Assembly: GCA_910584975.1 (NCBI GenBank)
Contig: CAJUEA010000027.1
Coordinates: 1-21,423 of the forward strand
Direction of reading: 5' to 3'
DNA: 21,423 nucleotides
Origin: an uncultured Christensenella sp.
Lineage (GTDB): Bacteria; Bacillota; Clostridia; Christensenellales; UBA3700
Positions 12,968 to 21,423 of this stretch are shown here, piece by piece. Numbering within the stretch: position 1 is the stretch's first letter; the number at the start of each line of letters is the position of its first letter. Under the pieces are notes generated by a model. The model saw only the letters and a program-made list of their open reading frames with translations. It made no database searches and was not told the DNA's origin. The position numbers and the translations under genes were made by a program.

Positions 12968-14011
12968 TTACATTTTATTTTCTTCATTCAAAATCTTTCG
13001 TCTAAGTTGACCACAAGCACCATCAATATCACTGCCCATAGTTCGCCTTATTGTTGCTGAAATTCCATTTTGCTCAAGCACACTCAAAAAAGCTTGTACT
13101 GGTTGCTTACCACTTGATTGCAATCCTTTTTCTTTCACATAGTTCAAATTGATTAAATTGACATGACAAGGCAAACCTTTCAGCAAAATGCTTAGTTGCT
13201 TTGCTGAGGCTACGCTGTCATTGACACCTTTTATCATTGAATATTCAAAAATAATTCTTCTGCCAGTTTTGTCAAAATAATATTTAACAGCTTTAAGGAT
13301 GTCATTTACAGAATACGCTTTGTTGATTGGCATAATTTGGCTGCGAATTTCGTCATTTGATGCGTGTAAAGAAATTGTAAGCGTCACGCCACCCAATTCA
13401 TCAGCAAGCTTATAAATTTTGTCGCAAAGCCCACAAGTGCTCAAAGAAATGTTTCTTTTGCTTATGTTGATGCCGTTTTCATCGCTTATCATTTTGATAA
13501 ATTTTACAACATTATCATAATTGTCAAGTGGTTCGCCACTGCCCATAAGCACAATGTTGGTTATTTTTCGCTCGCCACCACCCAAATCGTTGTTTACGGC
13601 AAGAACTTCTCCAACCATTTCACCAGCTGTAAGATTTCTTATCAATCCATCAAGACCAGAGGCACAAAATGCGCAATTCATACGGCAACCAACTTGCGTG
13701 CTTATGCAAATTGTATTGCCATACTTATATGACATCAAAACGCCTTCAATAATATTTCCGTCTGGCAATAAAAAAATATATTTCCTTGTGCCGTCTTTTT
13801 CTGAAACAAGTTTTTTATAAATGCTAACTGAATTTTCACAAAAATTTTCAGCAAGACTGCCTTGCAATTTTTTTGGCAAATTTGACATTTTGTCAAATCT
13901 ACAACCTTTGTGCAACCAAGAAAAAATTTGCTTTGCCCTAAATGAAGGCTCGCCATTTTCTGCAAGGTAATTTTTCCAATCATTTATATCAAAATCTAAT
14001 GCGTTTAACAT
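12968..14011 (-). CDS. rlmN: 23S rRNA (A2503-C2)/tRNA methyltransferase RlmN
   Basis: A 347-residue radical SAM enzyme that methylates C2 of A2503 in 23S rRNA and of A37 in some tRNAs. The 4Fe-4S cluster ligands are Cys109, Cys113 and Cys116 (CRMNCAFC). GSGEP (157-161) is the SAM-binding motif, with Ser where Met is usual. The C-terminal Cys333 (GACGQLR) is one of the two catalytic cysteines of the family. An N-terminal helical accessory domain (1-80) is present. GAGG lies 8 bp before the ATG. The start overlaps rsmB by 7 nt, indicating coupling. No Cfr-specific feature is visible. Confidence 0.96.
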   Translation of the reverse strand: MLNALDFDINDWKNYLAENGEPSFRAKQIFSWLHKGCRFDKMSNLPKKLQGSLAENFCENSVSIYKKLVSEKDGTRKYIFLLPDGNIIEGVLMSYKYGNTICISTQVGCRMNCAFCASGLDGLIRNLTAGEMVGEVLAVNNDLGGGERKITNIVLMGSGEPLDNYDNVVKFIKMISDENGINISKRNISLSTCGLCDKIYKLADELGGVTLTISLHASNDEIRSQIMPINKAYSVNDILKAVKYYFDKTGRRIIFEYSMIKGVNDSVASAKQLSILLKGLPCHVNLINLNYVKEKGLQSSGKQPVQAFLSVLEQNGISATIRRTMGSDIDGACGQLRRKILNEENKM

Positions 14012-15270
14012 TTTATTAACCTCGCAATAAAAAATCCATCCAAACCATTTCCATCAGGCAAAAGTTGAATAAACCCGTCATTTTCAATATTAACAGCTAT
14101 CCTCTCAAGCTTTACATCTTGTCTTTCCTTCAAAATTCTGCCAACAATGTTGTAATTTTCTTCCCTTAAAATTGTGCAAGTTGAATAAACAATATGCCCA
14201 CCAACTTTTGCATAATTAATAGCATTATTCAACAATTTATATTGAATTTCACTGAGTTTGACAATATCATCATAGCTTTTGTTCAAATATATATCAGGCT
14301 TTTTGTGTGCAACACCAAAGCCACTACAGGGGCTGTCACAAAGCACCAAATCAAATTTGTTTGCAAACTCCTCGCAAAAAACGCATCCATCTTTTTGAAT
14401 TGCACGAATATTTTTTGCACTCATTCGTGCAGCGTATTCTTTGATTTTTTCCACTCTTGCAGGGTAAATATCGCAAGAAATTATTGACAAGTTTTGAGCA
14501 AGCTCACTAAGATATACCGATTTACCACCCGGACTTGCACACATATCAAGACAAACATCTCCATTTTTCACGCTACAGGCCTTGACAGCAAGCATACTTG
14601 ATGGAGATTGATATGTAATCAAACCTTTGTCAAAAAGCTCCCTTATTTGCTTACTGTTTTTGACAAAATAGCCACCATAGCCACTGTCTTTGAAGTCAAC
14701 ATTAAGTTCTTTGAGCAACTTTTGCAATTTTTGATTGTTACATTTTCTGTTGTTTACTCTTATATGTTCAAAATCAAAAGTTTCAGCACTCAAAATTTTA
14801 ATCGCACCATCTTTTTTATATTGTTTGCACAAGCACTTTACAAGCCACAATGGCACGCTGTATTGCACAGACAAAGCAACTTTTTCATCCTTTGGTAAAA
14901 CAAAATCTTTGTCTTTAGCCTTTTTTAAAGTAGCATTTACAAAACCTGACAACTCAGATTTTTTGATATAACTTGTCAAGTTTACCATTTCGCTTACTAT
15001 TACATATGGTGGAAAACTATCCATAAATTTTTGCATAAATAATCCAAGTTTTAAAATAGTGCTTATTTTTTTGTTTGGTTTGTTGTTGCAAAGCTCAGAA
15101 ATATAATATTCAAGAGTGATATTTTTTTCCAATGTTCCATAAACAAGTTTTGTCAGGAGTGCACGATTGTCAGACTTGTCAAGCACTTCAGTAAGCAACA
15201 CATTGCTGTATGCTCCATCGCGAAATACTTTATCCAAAATATCATAAGCCAACCTGAAATCTTTGTTCAT
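14005..15270 (-). CDS. rsmB: 16S rRNA (cytosine-967-C5)-methyltransferase RsmB
   Basis: A 421-residue fusion of an N-terminal NusB-like RNA-binding domain (about 1-130) and a C-terminal SAM methyltransferase. DMCASPGGK (242-250) binds SAM. DSPCSG (312-317) and YSTCT (362-366) carry the release and nucleophile cysteines, 315 and 365. It methylates C967 of 16S rRNA. GGAGAG lies just upstream of the ATG, and a 123-bp gap separates it from fmt. Length and order (fmt-rsmB-rlmN) are normal; the zinc protease found between fmt and rsmB in some Clostridia is absent. Confidence 0.96.
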   Translation of the reverse strand: MNKDFRLAYDILDKVFRDGAYSNVLLTEVLDKSDNRALLTKLVYGTLEKNITLEYYISELCNNKPNKKISTILKLGLFMQKFMDSFPPYVIVSEMVNLTSYIKKSELSGFVNATLKKAKDKDFVLPKDEKVALSVQYSVPLWLVKCLCKQYKKDGAIKILSAETFDFEHIRVNNRKCNNQKLQKLLKELNVDFKDSGYGGYFVKNSKQIRELFDKGLITYQSPSSMLAVKACSVKNGDVCLDMCASPGGKSVYLSELAQNLSIISCDIYPARVEKIKEYAARMSAKNIRAIQKDGCVFCEEFANKFDLVLCDSPCSGFGVAHKKPDIYLNKSYDDIVKLSEIQYKLLNNAINYAKVGGHIVYSTCTILREENYNIVGRILKERQDVKLERIAVNIENDGFIQLLPDGNGLDGFFIARLIKC

Positions 15271-15393
15271 TTGCTCTCCTAACTATAATCTTTTATAAAC
15301 AAACTATGTTTAAATATTGTATTTTCCTACATTTATCGAAATGCGCTATTTAAAACATTTTACACAACTTAAATCAATTTAATTAAAAAATGG

Positions 15394-16317
15394 TTATTCA
15401 AAAACACTTCCTATTTGAATTTTGTGTCCCAATAGATAATCTTTTGCGCACATTTTTTTTGCATTTGGTGCTTGAATGATATCAATGCTCAAAAAGCCTT
15501 TGCCACAAGCCACAATCAATCCGTTTTTATCACTGCTTACAATTTCGCCCACTTTTCCTTTCAAATTGCAATCCACAATGCTTACTTTGTGAATTTTGTA
15601 CACCATATTATCAAGCGAAGTGAAAGCACACGGCCAAGGATTCATTCCTCTGACAAAATTTTTGATTTGCACTGCGCTTTTTGACCAATCAATTTTGCCA
15701 TCTGCCTTGCAAAGCATTTTGCAAAAAGTTGCCTCATTATGATTTTGTGGTGTATAAACTGCATTGCCACTTGCAATGACATCCAATGCTTTTATAATGC
15801 TATCAGCTGCAAGAATACTTAGTCTGGCAAACAATTCGCCAGCAGTTTCATTCTCCTCAATATCAGTGATGTCAGAAAACAAAATGTCACCACTATCCAC
15901 CTCGTATGCAGTTTTCATAATTGTAACGCCAGTTTGCTTTTCGCCATTGATAACGCACCATTGAATAGGACTGCTACCACGATATTTTGGCAACAAACTT
16001 GCATGCTCATTAATAACACCAAACTTTGGCAGAGCAAGAATCTCTCTACTCAAAATTTGCCCAAATGCACAAGTAACCATTATATCAGGTGCCAATGCTT
16101 TCAAATCATCCACACCCTCACGGCTTATTCTGTCATATTGCAACACTTTCAAGCCAAGTTTTAAAGCTGCCTCTTTAACAGGAGAAAATGTCATTACTCC
16201 TCTGTTGCGTGGGCGATCGGGCTGAGTTACAACAGCCAAAATCTCATGTTCAGATTGTGCAATTTTCATCAAACTTGGCACTGCAAAATCAGGTGTCCCT
16301 AAAAAAATCAACTTCAT
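15394..16317 (-). CDS. fmt: Methionyl-tRNA formyltransferase
   Basis: A 307-residue enzyme that formylates Met on initiator tRNA with 10-formyl-THF. The N-terminal hydrolase domain has LGTPDFAVP (6-14) and the catalytic set Asn103, His105 and Asp141, in SLLPKYRGSSPIQW (107-120) and AYEVDSGDIL. The residue between Asn103 and His105 is Glu, where a hydrophobic residue is more usual. The C-terminal OB-like domain (about 205-307) contacts the tRNA. The nearest ribosome site, AAAGGA, is 12 bp from the ATG, longer than optimal. It follows def after 46 bp, the usual def-fmt pairing. Confidence 0.96.
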   Translation of the reverse strand: MKLIFLGTPDFAVPSLMKIAQSEHEILAVVTQPDRPRNRGVMTFSPVKEAALKLGLKVLQYDRISREGVDDLKALAPDIMVTCAFGQILSREILALPKFGVINEHASLLPKYRGSSPIQWCVINGEKQTGVTIMKTAYEVDSGDILFSDITDIEENETAGELFARLSILAADSIIKALDVIASGNAVYTPQNHNEATFCKMLCKADGKIDWSKSAVQIKNFVRGMNPWPCAFTSLDNMVYKIHKVSIVDCNLKGKVGEIVSSDKNGLIVACGKGFLSIDIIQAPNAKKMCAKDYLLGHKIQIGSVFE

Positions 16318-16363
16318 ATATTAAAAAAATCCTTTATTTAAAATGTTTGATAATAGGCAAACA

Positions 16364-16825
16364 TTATTTTCTTCTTTTAACTTTACCTTTATATTCCTTA
16401 TCATAAAACAAAACACCTTCCAAATGATCTGTTTCGTGAAAAACTGCACGAGCTGCAAGCTCTTCGCACTCAAGTTCCATTGGCTTGCCATGTCTGTCAA
16501 AATATCTAACTTTTACATAATTTGGTCGAGAGACAAGGCAATTTTTTCCTTCTACACTAAGGCAACCTTCAGGTCCTATTTGTTCGCCAGAAAAGTCAAC
16601 AATAACTGGATTGATAAGCTCCACATAAAAATCGCCAACTTCAATCACAACCACACGCCTTAAAATGCCAACTTGAGGTCCAGCCAATCCAACGCCGTCT
16701 GCCTTTTTCATAGTTTCTCTCATATCGTCAAGCAATTTGCCAAGTTTCTCGTCAAAAACTTCAACAGGTCTGCACACTTTCCTTAAAATTGGATCTCCGT
16801 CTTTCACAATATCTCTGATTGCCAT
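16364..16825 (-). CDS. def: Peptide deformylase
   Basis: A 153-residue metal hydrolase that removes the formyl group from nascent proteins, the counterpart of fmt. All three motifs are present: GVGLAGPQVG (44-53, with Gly where Ala is common), EGCLS (86-90) and HETDH (130-134). Cys88, His130 and His134 bind the metal and Glu131 is catalytic. EGCLS with a short C-terminus fits the type 1 class. AAAGGAGAA precedes the ATG, and the gene begins 13 bp after the priA stop. The C-terminus is lysine/arginine-rich (KGKVKRRK). Confidence 0.96.
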   Translation of the reverse strand: MAIRDIVKDGDPILRKVCRPVEVFDEKLGKLLDDMRETMKKADGVGLAGPQVGILRRVVVIEVGDFYVELINPVIVDFSGEQIGPEGCLSVEGKNCLVSRPNYVKVRYFDRHGKPMELECEELAARAVFHETDHLEGVLFYDKEYKGKVKRRK

Positions 16826-16838
16826 AATATTTCTCCTT

Positions 16839-19034
16839 TTAACTCATACTTTGTGGGTTAATCTCCACAAAAACGCTGTTGCCTTGCTTATTTTTATCCA
16901 CAATATCGTAAATTTTTCCAATGATTTCATCCTCAAAGCCACGCTTGATTCTGAGCACAATTTGAAAACGATATTTATTTTGAATTTTGTTTATTGGTGA
17001 TTTCATTGCTTGCATATAAACAAATTCCTGCCCATATTCTGCACGCAATTCTTTTAAATTATCATATATTTTTTTTGTACAATTCAAGCTTTTTTCCTCA
17101 ATTTCATTGGTTGCAAGCACTCTTACAATTGTTGTGAATGGCGGAAAATTTGTAACTTGCCTTGTATTTAATTCCTTATCAAAAAAGCCTTTGTAATCAT
17201 AGTTTTTCACAAAATTGAAAAGGTAATGCTTTGGCGAATAAGTTTGAATGACAACTTCTCCAAGCTTGTCCTTTCTGCCTGCTCTGCCTGCTACTTGAGT
17301 AATAAGCTGATAAGTACGCTCACACGAGCGATAATCACTGAAATATAAACTCATATCTGCATCAAGCACACCAACCAATGTGACATTTGGAAAATCGTGA
17401 CCTTTCACTATCATTTGTGTTCCAACCAACACTTGTGCCTCGCCCCTGCGAAATGCTCCCAAAATGTCAAGATAAGCCGTTTTTGTTGTTGTAGTGTCAT
17501 TATCCATTCTTAAAATTTTGATATCTTCACCCAAAAGCTCCTGCAATTCTTTAACAACCTTTTCTGTGCCAATTTTGCCTTGCTTTATGCTTTCGCTATG
17601 GCAGTTTGGGCAAATATCAAGTGGCTTAAATCTTTTTCCACAATAGTGACATTTTAGCATATTATCTTCTTTGTGATAAGTCAGTGCAATGTCACAATCA
17701 CTGCATTTTGCAATATATCCACAGCTTTTGCATTGCATATAAGACGCATACCCTCTGCGATTGATAAACACCATTGCTTGATTACCAGCATTGATTGTAT
17801 CTTGCATTTTTTGCTTAAGCTCATTTGAAAAAACAGAAAAATTGCCCATTCTAAGCTCTTGTGCCATATCCACGATTTGAATATTTGGCATTCCATTTTT
17901 TGAAATGCGCTTATTCATTTCCACGAGGTTGATTTTGCCACATTTTGCTGCATTATAGCTTTCCACACTTGGCGTTGCACTGCCAAGCACAACTTTGCAA
18001 CCATTGTATTTTGCCCTAAACTCTGCAACTTCCAATGTCCTAAATCTTGGATTAGATTCACTAATGTAACTGCTGTCGTGCTCCTCATCAACAATAATCA
18101 CACCCAAATTTTCCACAGGTGCAAATATCGCTGACCTTGCACCAACAACAATTTTGGCATCTCCATCATAAATTCTGCGCCATTCGTCATATCTTTCGCC
18201 ATCAGAAAGTCCACTGTGTAACATTGCAATGTCATCCCCAAAACGCGACCGAAAAACACGCATAATTTGTGGTGTCAAAGAAATTTCTGGCACAAGTGCA
18301 ATTGCTGATTTGCCTTGCTTTAAAGCATTTTCAATCAAGGACATATAAACTTCAGTTTTGCCAGAGCCAGTAACCCCATGCAACAAAACAATATCTTTAT
18401 CTGAATTGTTTATTTCAGCAATGGCATTTTTTTGTGTGTCTGTAAGCACAACTTTGTTAGCACCATTTTCCACATCACTTGCAGGTCTTCTCAGCACCTC
18501 TTGTTTTGATTTTACAATCACGCCTTTTTCCACAAGACTGTTTATAACACTGGGTGAAAATTCCGTGTTCAAAATTGTAAGATATTCGCCACCAACAGCA
18601 AGCCTATCAACAACTGCAAGCTGACTTTTTGCCCTTGGACTTATCCTTGACTTAAGTGCATTGATATCCTTGCTTGCCAGCACGCAATATTCCCTTTCCA
18701 AAACTTTGACTTTGTTGCCACGCAGTTTTGAAGGAATAAAAAGCCTTAGCACATCGGCGTATCTAAGATAAAATTTTGATCGCATAAACTCTGCCAGTTG
18801 CAACATTTCAGCTTTTATAAGTGGTTTGTTATCCAATTTTTTCAGTATAGGTTTAAGTTTGAATTTACCATCGGAATATTCGGTTATTTTTATGCAAAAG
18901 CCCTCAATACTTCTGCTACCAAATGGGACAAGCACTCTATCGCCCACTGCCAGCTCAAAATTTGAGGGAATCAAATAATCAAATATTTTGTCAACTTCAC
19001 TGTTAGAAATATCAACAATTACCTTTGCAATCAT
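16839..19034 (-). CDS. priA: Primosomal replication restart helicase PriA
   Basis: A 731-residue 3'-5' helicase that reloads the replisome at stalled forks. The N-terminal 3'-OH binding domain starts at MIAKVIVDI. The helicase core has Walker A GVTGSGKT (220-227), DEEH (316-319), GSATPS (351-356) and VAGRAGR (581-587). A zinc-binding insertion carries eight cysteines (435, 438, 444, 447, 462, 465, 475, 478). The loop after DEEH (SYISESNPRF) departs from the commoner form. The start codon follows a poor ribosome site (AGG only two bases away), but the N-terminus fits the family exactly. A 152-bp gap separates it from coaBC. Confidence 0.97.
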   Translation of the reverse strand: MIAKVIVDISNSEVDKIFDYLIPSNFELAVGDRVLVPFGSRSIEGFCIKITEYSDGKFKLKPILKKLDNKPLIKAEMLQLAEFMRSKFYLRYADVLRLFIPSKLRGNKVKVLEREYCVLASKDINALKSRISPRAKSQLAVVDRLAVGGEYLTILNTEFSPSVINSLVEKGVIVKSKQEVLRRPASDVENGANKVVLTDTQKNAIAEINNSDKDIVLLHGVTGSGKTEVYMSLIENALKQGKSAIALVPEISLTPQIMRVFRSRFGDDIAMLHSGLSDGERYDEWRRIYDGDAKIVVGARSAIFAPVENLGVIIVDEEHDSSYISESNPRFRTLEVAEFRAKYNGCKVVLGSATPSVESYNAAKCGKINLVEMNKRISKNGMPNIQIVDMAQELRMGNFSVFSNELKQKMQDTINAGNQAMVFINRRGYASYMQCKSCGYIAKCSDCDIALTYHKEDNMLKCHYCGKRFKPLDICPNCHSESIKQGKIGTEKVVKELQELLGEDIKILRMDNDTTTTKTAYLDILGAFRRGEAQVLVGTQMIVKGHDFPNVTLVGVLDADMSLYFSDYRSCERTYQLITQVAGRAGRKDKLGEVVIQTYSPKHYLFNFVKNYDYKGFFDKELNTRQVTNFPPFTTIVRVLATNEIEEKSLNCTKKIYDNLKELRAEYGQEFVYMQAMKSPINKIQNKYRFQIVLRIKRGFEDEIIGKIYDIVDKNKQGNSVFVEINPQSMS

Positions 19035-19186
19035 AACCTATTTTCAACTTTTTATATTTGTTTGTTATCTAAAAATTAACATCGCAACAACAAATTGTTT
19101 TAACCACTTTTGGTAAACTATATTTTGCTATATTTTCATAAACATATTTCAAAAAATTATTCATAAAAGCAAACAATTTTTATTTT

Positions 19187-20368
19187 TTATAAAGCAAGCA
19201 TTTTGTCAACAATAATTTTTGCCACTTCGGTCTTTGTCATTTTGCCAAAGTTTTCAATTTTGTTTCCACTAATAATGCTGACAATATTTGTATCCACATT
19301 AAATCCTGCGCCTTCTTTTGTCACATCATTTGCAACAACCATATCAGCATTTTTGCGTTGCAATTTACTTTTTGCATTTGCAATTAAGTCCTCAGTTTCT
19401 GCACTGAAAATCACAAGTTTTTTATCTTGTTTAATTGCTCCAACTGCTGCTGCAATATCAGGATTTTTCACAAGTTCTAATGTCAATTTTTCACTTTTTA
19501 TTTTGTGAGAAGCAACTTCACTCACTCTGTAATCGCTTGGTGCTGCTGCCATAATGATATAATCAGCTTTTGGGCAGTTGGCAAGCACAGCATCATACAT
19601 TTCCAATGTTGATTTAACTTTAATGCAATCTGTGTACTTTGACAAATCCACACTGACATTGCCAGCAACCAAAATAATGTTTGCACCACGCCTTTTGCAC
19701 TCGTTTGCAATAGCAAGTCCCATTTTTCCACTTGAGTGATTTGTTATCACTCTCACAGCGTCAATAGCCTCTTCCGTGCCACCACAAGTGATAAGCACAT
19801 TTTTTCCGGCAAGCTCTTGCTTTCCACACAATAACTCACAAACTTTGCTCACAATTTCGGCAGGCTCTTGCATTTTGCCAGTGCCAATATCTCCACAAGC
19901 AAGTCTGCCACTGATTGGCTCAATCACATTAAAACCAAGTGTTTTCAGTTTTTCAAGATTTTGCACGCACACTTCATTTGTGTACATATTTGTGTTCATT
20001 GCAGGGCAAATAACTTTTATTGCTCGTTTGCTTGCAGCAATAGTTGTTGTCAGCATATCGTCTGCAATGCCAGATGCTATTTTGCCAATAACATTGTATG
20101 TTGCAGGTGCAATCAAAAACAAATCTGCCTTGTTTGCAAGTGAAATATGCTCTATTTCAAAATTTTCAATCTTTTGAAAAGTATCCACAACCACTGGTCT
20201 ATGCGACAAGGATTCGAAAGTCTTTGGACTCACGAATTCCGTTGCATTTTTTGTCATAATAACATCAACATTTGCACCAAGCTTTACAAGTCTGCTTACA
20301 ATGTCACAAGACTTATAGCAAGCAATGCCACCTGTAACGCCAAGAACAATATTCTTATCGCTAAGCAT
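19187..20368 (-). CDS. coaBC: Bifunctional CoaBC (phosphopantothenoylcysteine synthetase/decarboxylase)
   Basis: A 393-residue coenzyme A biosynthesis enzyme. The N-terminal FMN-dependent CoaC decarboxylase has GGIA (13-16), the catalytic His74, PAMN (122-125) and the flap cysteine Cys158 (RLACGDIGTGKM). The C-terminal CoaB synthetase has GGTEEAIDAVRVITN with Asn210, SSGKMG, AAAPSDYR (274-281) and Lys289 before the substrate site. Several catalytic residues fall at the same numbers as in the E. coli enzyme (Asn125, Cys158, Asn210, Lys289). The ATG overlaps the rpoZ stop by one base (TAATG), so translation is coupled. Confidence 0.97.
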   Translation of the reverse strand: MLSDKNIVLGVTGGIACYKSCDIVSRLVKLGANVDVIMTKNATEFVSPKTFESLSHRPVVVDTFQKIENFEIEHISLANKADLFLIAPATYNVIGKIASGIADDMLTTTIAASKRAIKVICPAMNTNMYTNEVCVQNLEKLKTLGFNVIEPISGRLACGDIGTGKMQEPAEIVSKVCELLCGKQELAGKNVLITCGGTEEAIDAVRVITNHSSGKMGLAIANECKRRGANIILVAGNVSVDLSKYTDCIKVKSTLEMYDAVLANCPKADYIIMAAAPSDYRVSEVASHKIKSEKLTLELVKNPDIAAAVGAIKQDKKLVIFSAETEDLIANAKSKLQRKNADMVVANDVTKEGAGFNVDTNIVSIISGNKIENFGKMTKTEVAKIIVDKMLAL

Positions 20369-20565
20369 TAGTGATGCCTTGAAATTACGACTTTGCCTTC
20401 GTAAACTTCTTTTGCAGCAACGCTGATTGGTTTTTGGTGTGTATTTTCCAAATAATCAGCCTCTTGAGTTACAAGTTGTTTTGCACGATTTGCAACACCC
20501 ATAACCAAAGCATATCTGCACTCTGCCTTTTTAATTAATTTGTCAATTGGTGGCTCTATCATCAT
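20368..20565 (-). CDS. rpoZ: RNA polymerase omega subunit
   Basis: A 65-residue omega subunit, which helps fold and keep beta-prime in RNA polymerase. MIEPPIDKLIKKAECRYALV (from residue 2) and ANRAKQL are family hallmarks. AGGAGGG lies 8 bp before the ATG at 20563-20565; the longer ORF from a TTG at 20593-20595 would run over that ribosome site and is rejected. It stands between gmk and coaBC, the classic order, and overlaps coaBC by 1 nt. Confidence 0.95.
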   Translation of the reverse strand: MMIEPPIDKLIKKAECRYALVMGVANRAKQLVTQEADYLENTHQKPISVAAKEVYEGKVVISRHH

Positions 20566-20625
20566 AAAGCATACCCTCCTAAAAAATATATTCAATTTGC
20601 CTGTTTTTTGGCGTTTATTGTAAAA

Positions 20626-21231
20626 TTATTTAAAACTTTCAATCAGTTGTTGATTTTCCTCTCTTGCAACCTTAAGTTTTTCTGAATTAATTATTTCAAC
20701 AAATTGCTCTGCACAATCCTCAATTTTATCATTAATCAAAATGTAATCATATTTTACTGATCTTGCAATTTCCTCTTTTGCTTTTCCAAATCTCAAAGCA
20801 ATTTTTTCAGCTGTCTCTGTACCTCTGCCAACAAGTCTTGAATGTAAAGTTTCCAAATCCTTAGGCACAATGAAAATCATAATTGCAGACGGCATTTTTT
20901 CTTTTACTTTCAAGGCACCTTTTGTGTCAATTTCAAGCACAACATCTTTGCCTTCGTCAAGTTTAGCCTCAACAAACTTTTGTGATGTGCCATAAATCTC
21001 TCCAAAAACTTCTTCTGACTCCAGCAACTCGCCTTTTGCAATCATTGCCTCAACTTCTGCCTTTGTTTTGAAAAAGTAATTCACGCCATCCACCTCGCCA
21101 TTGCGTGGTTGTCTTGTTGTAACAGAAATTGACAAAGCAAAATCAAACCCGTTTTTTCTTACCTCTGCAAGCAATGTTCCTTTGCCTGCACCTGATGGTC
21201 CACTCAAAACAATTAATAATCCTTTTTTCAT
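20626..21231 (-). CDS. gmk: Guanylate kinase
   Basis: A 201-residue enzyme phosphorylating GMP to GDP. The P-loop is GPSGAGKG (11-18); SVTTRQPRNGE (36-46) and YGTS (80-83) bind GMP; LEIDTKGA (99-106) is the Walker B-like motif, with TK where VQ is usual; YDYILIND (161-168) is the conserved C-terminal strand. GAGGGT lies 3 bp before the ATG. It is the first visible gene of the block, and rpoZ follows after 60 bp. In many Clostridia remA lies directly upstream; the 192 bp to the window edge hold no such gene. Confidence 0.97.
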   Translation of the reverse strand: MKKGLLIVLSGPSGAGKGTLLAEVRKNGFDFALSISVTTRQPRNGEVDGVNYFFKTKAEVEAMIAKGELLESEEVFGEIYGTSQKFVEAKLDEGKDVVLEIDTKGALKVKEKMPSAIMIFIVPKDLETLHSRLVGRGTETAEKIALRFGKAKEEIARSVKYDYILINDKIEDCAEQFVEIINSEKLKVAREENQQLIESFK

Positions 21232-21300
21232 ATTACCCTCGATTTTCGATGTGTTTTATGCTGTGTTTCCCACGATTAACACAAAACAATTTTAAGCTAG

Positions 21301-21327
21301 ATTATAGTGTGTAGATTGCCTTTGCAA
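21301..21327 (-). promoter_or_regulatory. Possible gmk promoter
   Basis: On the minus strand TATAAT (21306-21301) lies about 70 bp before gmk. The best -35 is TTGCAA (21327-21322) at a short 15-bp spacing, so the -10 is clear and the -35 uncertain. Confidence 0.45.
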
Positions 21328-21339
21328 TTTGCAAACTGC

Positions 21340-21358
21340 TGTTTCGACTTTCGAAACA
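21340..21358. repeat. 8-bp perfect inverted repeat upstream of gmk
   Basis: TGTTTCGA (21340-21347) and TCGAAACA (21351-21358) surround a 3-nt loop. On the minus strand it sits just upstream of the possible -35 box. No T run follows on either strand, so it is more likely a protein-binding site or transcript hairpin than a terminator. A second, smaller inverted repeat (TTTGCA/TGCAAA) lies at about 21321-21335. Confidence 0.4.
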
Positions 21359-21423
21359 AATCAATCCTATATCTAATCTGCATATATGCCACAGCAATTT
21401 TACTCAATATTTTGCACTTGTTC

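Noticed and set aside
19776..20177. 133-codon plus-strand ORF opposite coaBC
   Set aside because: It is antisense to the coaBC catalytic region, with no ribosome site or recognisable protein.
21299..21422. Minus-strand frame open from the right edge to a TAG
   Set aside because: About 40 codons resemble no known protein (not remA or yicC) and run through the gmk -10 region and an inverted repeat.

Overview
The window is low-GC DNA (about one third G+C by eye), with strong Shine-Dalgarno sites, TTGxxx-N17-TATAAT-type promoters and the standard code (TGA is a stop at the end of fakA; Trp is TGG). Gene content and order point to a member of the Firmicutes, most likely a Clostridia-type anaerobe. 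The block gmk-rpoZ-coaBC-priA-def-fmt-rsmB-rlmN-rsgA-rpe-thiN-(spoVM)-[rpmB inverted]-asp23-fakA-recG is the housekeeping cluster known from Bacillus and Clostridia. A 24-codon ORF that looks like spoVM, in its usual place, suggests a spore former. I cannot name a species.

Layout. Positions 1-930 hold no convincing gene: a terminator of an off-window gene, then a cluster of six to seven REP-like imperfect palindromes, including a 46-bp exact duplication. Positions 867-2731 are a very strong promoter and a two-gene operon, an IscU/NifU-like scaffold protein followed by a GGGtGRT-family protein, ending in a textbook terminator. Positions 2882-3740 hold a lone fabG-like reductase (minus strand) whose start site is covered by a perfect 14-bp palindrome. 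Positions 3808-5163 hold a divergent pair, an unrecognised two-helix membrane protein and a small XRE-type regulator, with a repeated operator-like motif at the membrane protein's promoter.

Positions 5499-21231 are the conserved block, read right to left apart from rpmB. The genes cover nucleotide and cofactor supply (gmk, coaBC, thiN, rpe), RNA polymerase (rpoZ), replication restart and repair (priA, recG), initiator tRNA formylation and deformylation (fmt, def), rRNA modification and ribosome assembly (rsmB, rlmN, rsgA, rpmB) and membrane lipid/envelope functions (asp23-family, fakA). Several junctions overlap (rpoZ/coaBC by 1 nt, rsmB/rlmN by 7 nt, rsgA/rpe by 8 nt), which indicates cotranscription and translational coupling. 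The phosphatase/kinase pair prpC-prkC, usual between rlmN and rsgA, is missing; a promoter sits in the gap instead.

The most useful unannotated item is the spoVM candidate at 10482-10556. The most open functional questions are the GGGtGRT operon and the membrane protein/XRE pair. I found no CRISPR array, tRNA, rRNA, insertion sequence or clear riboswitch.
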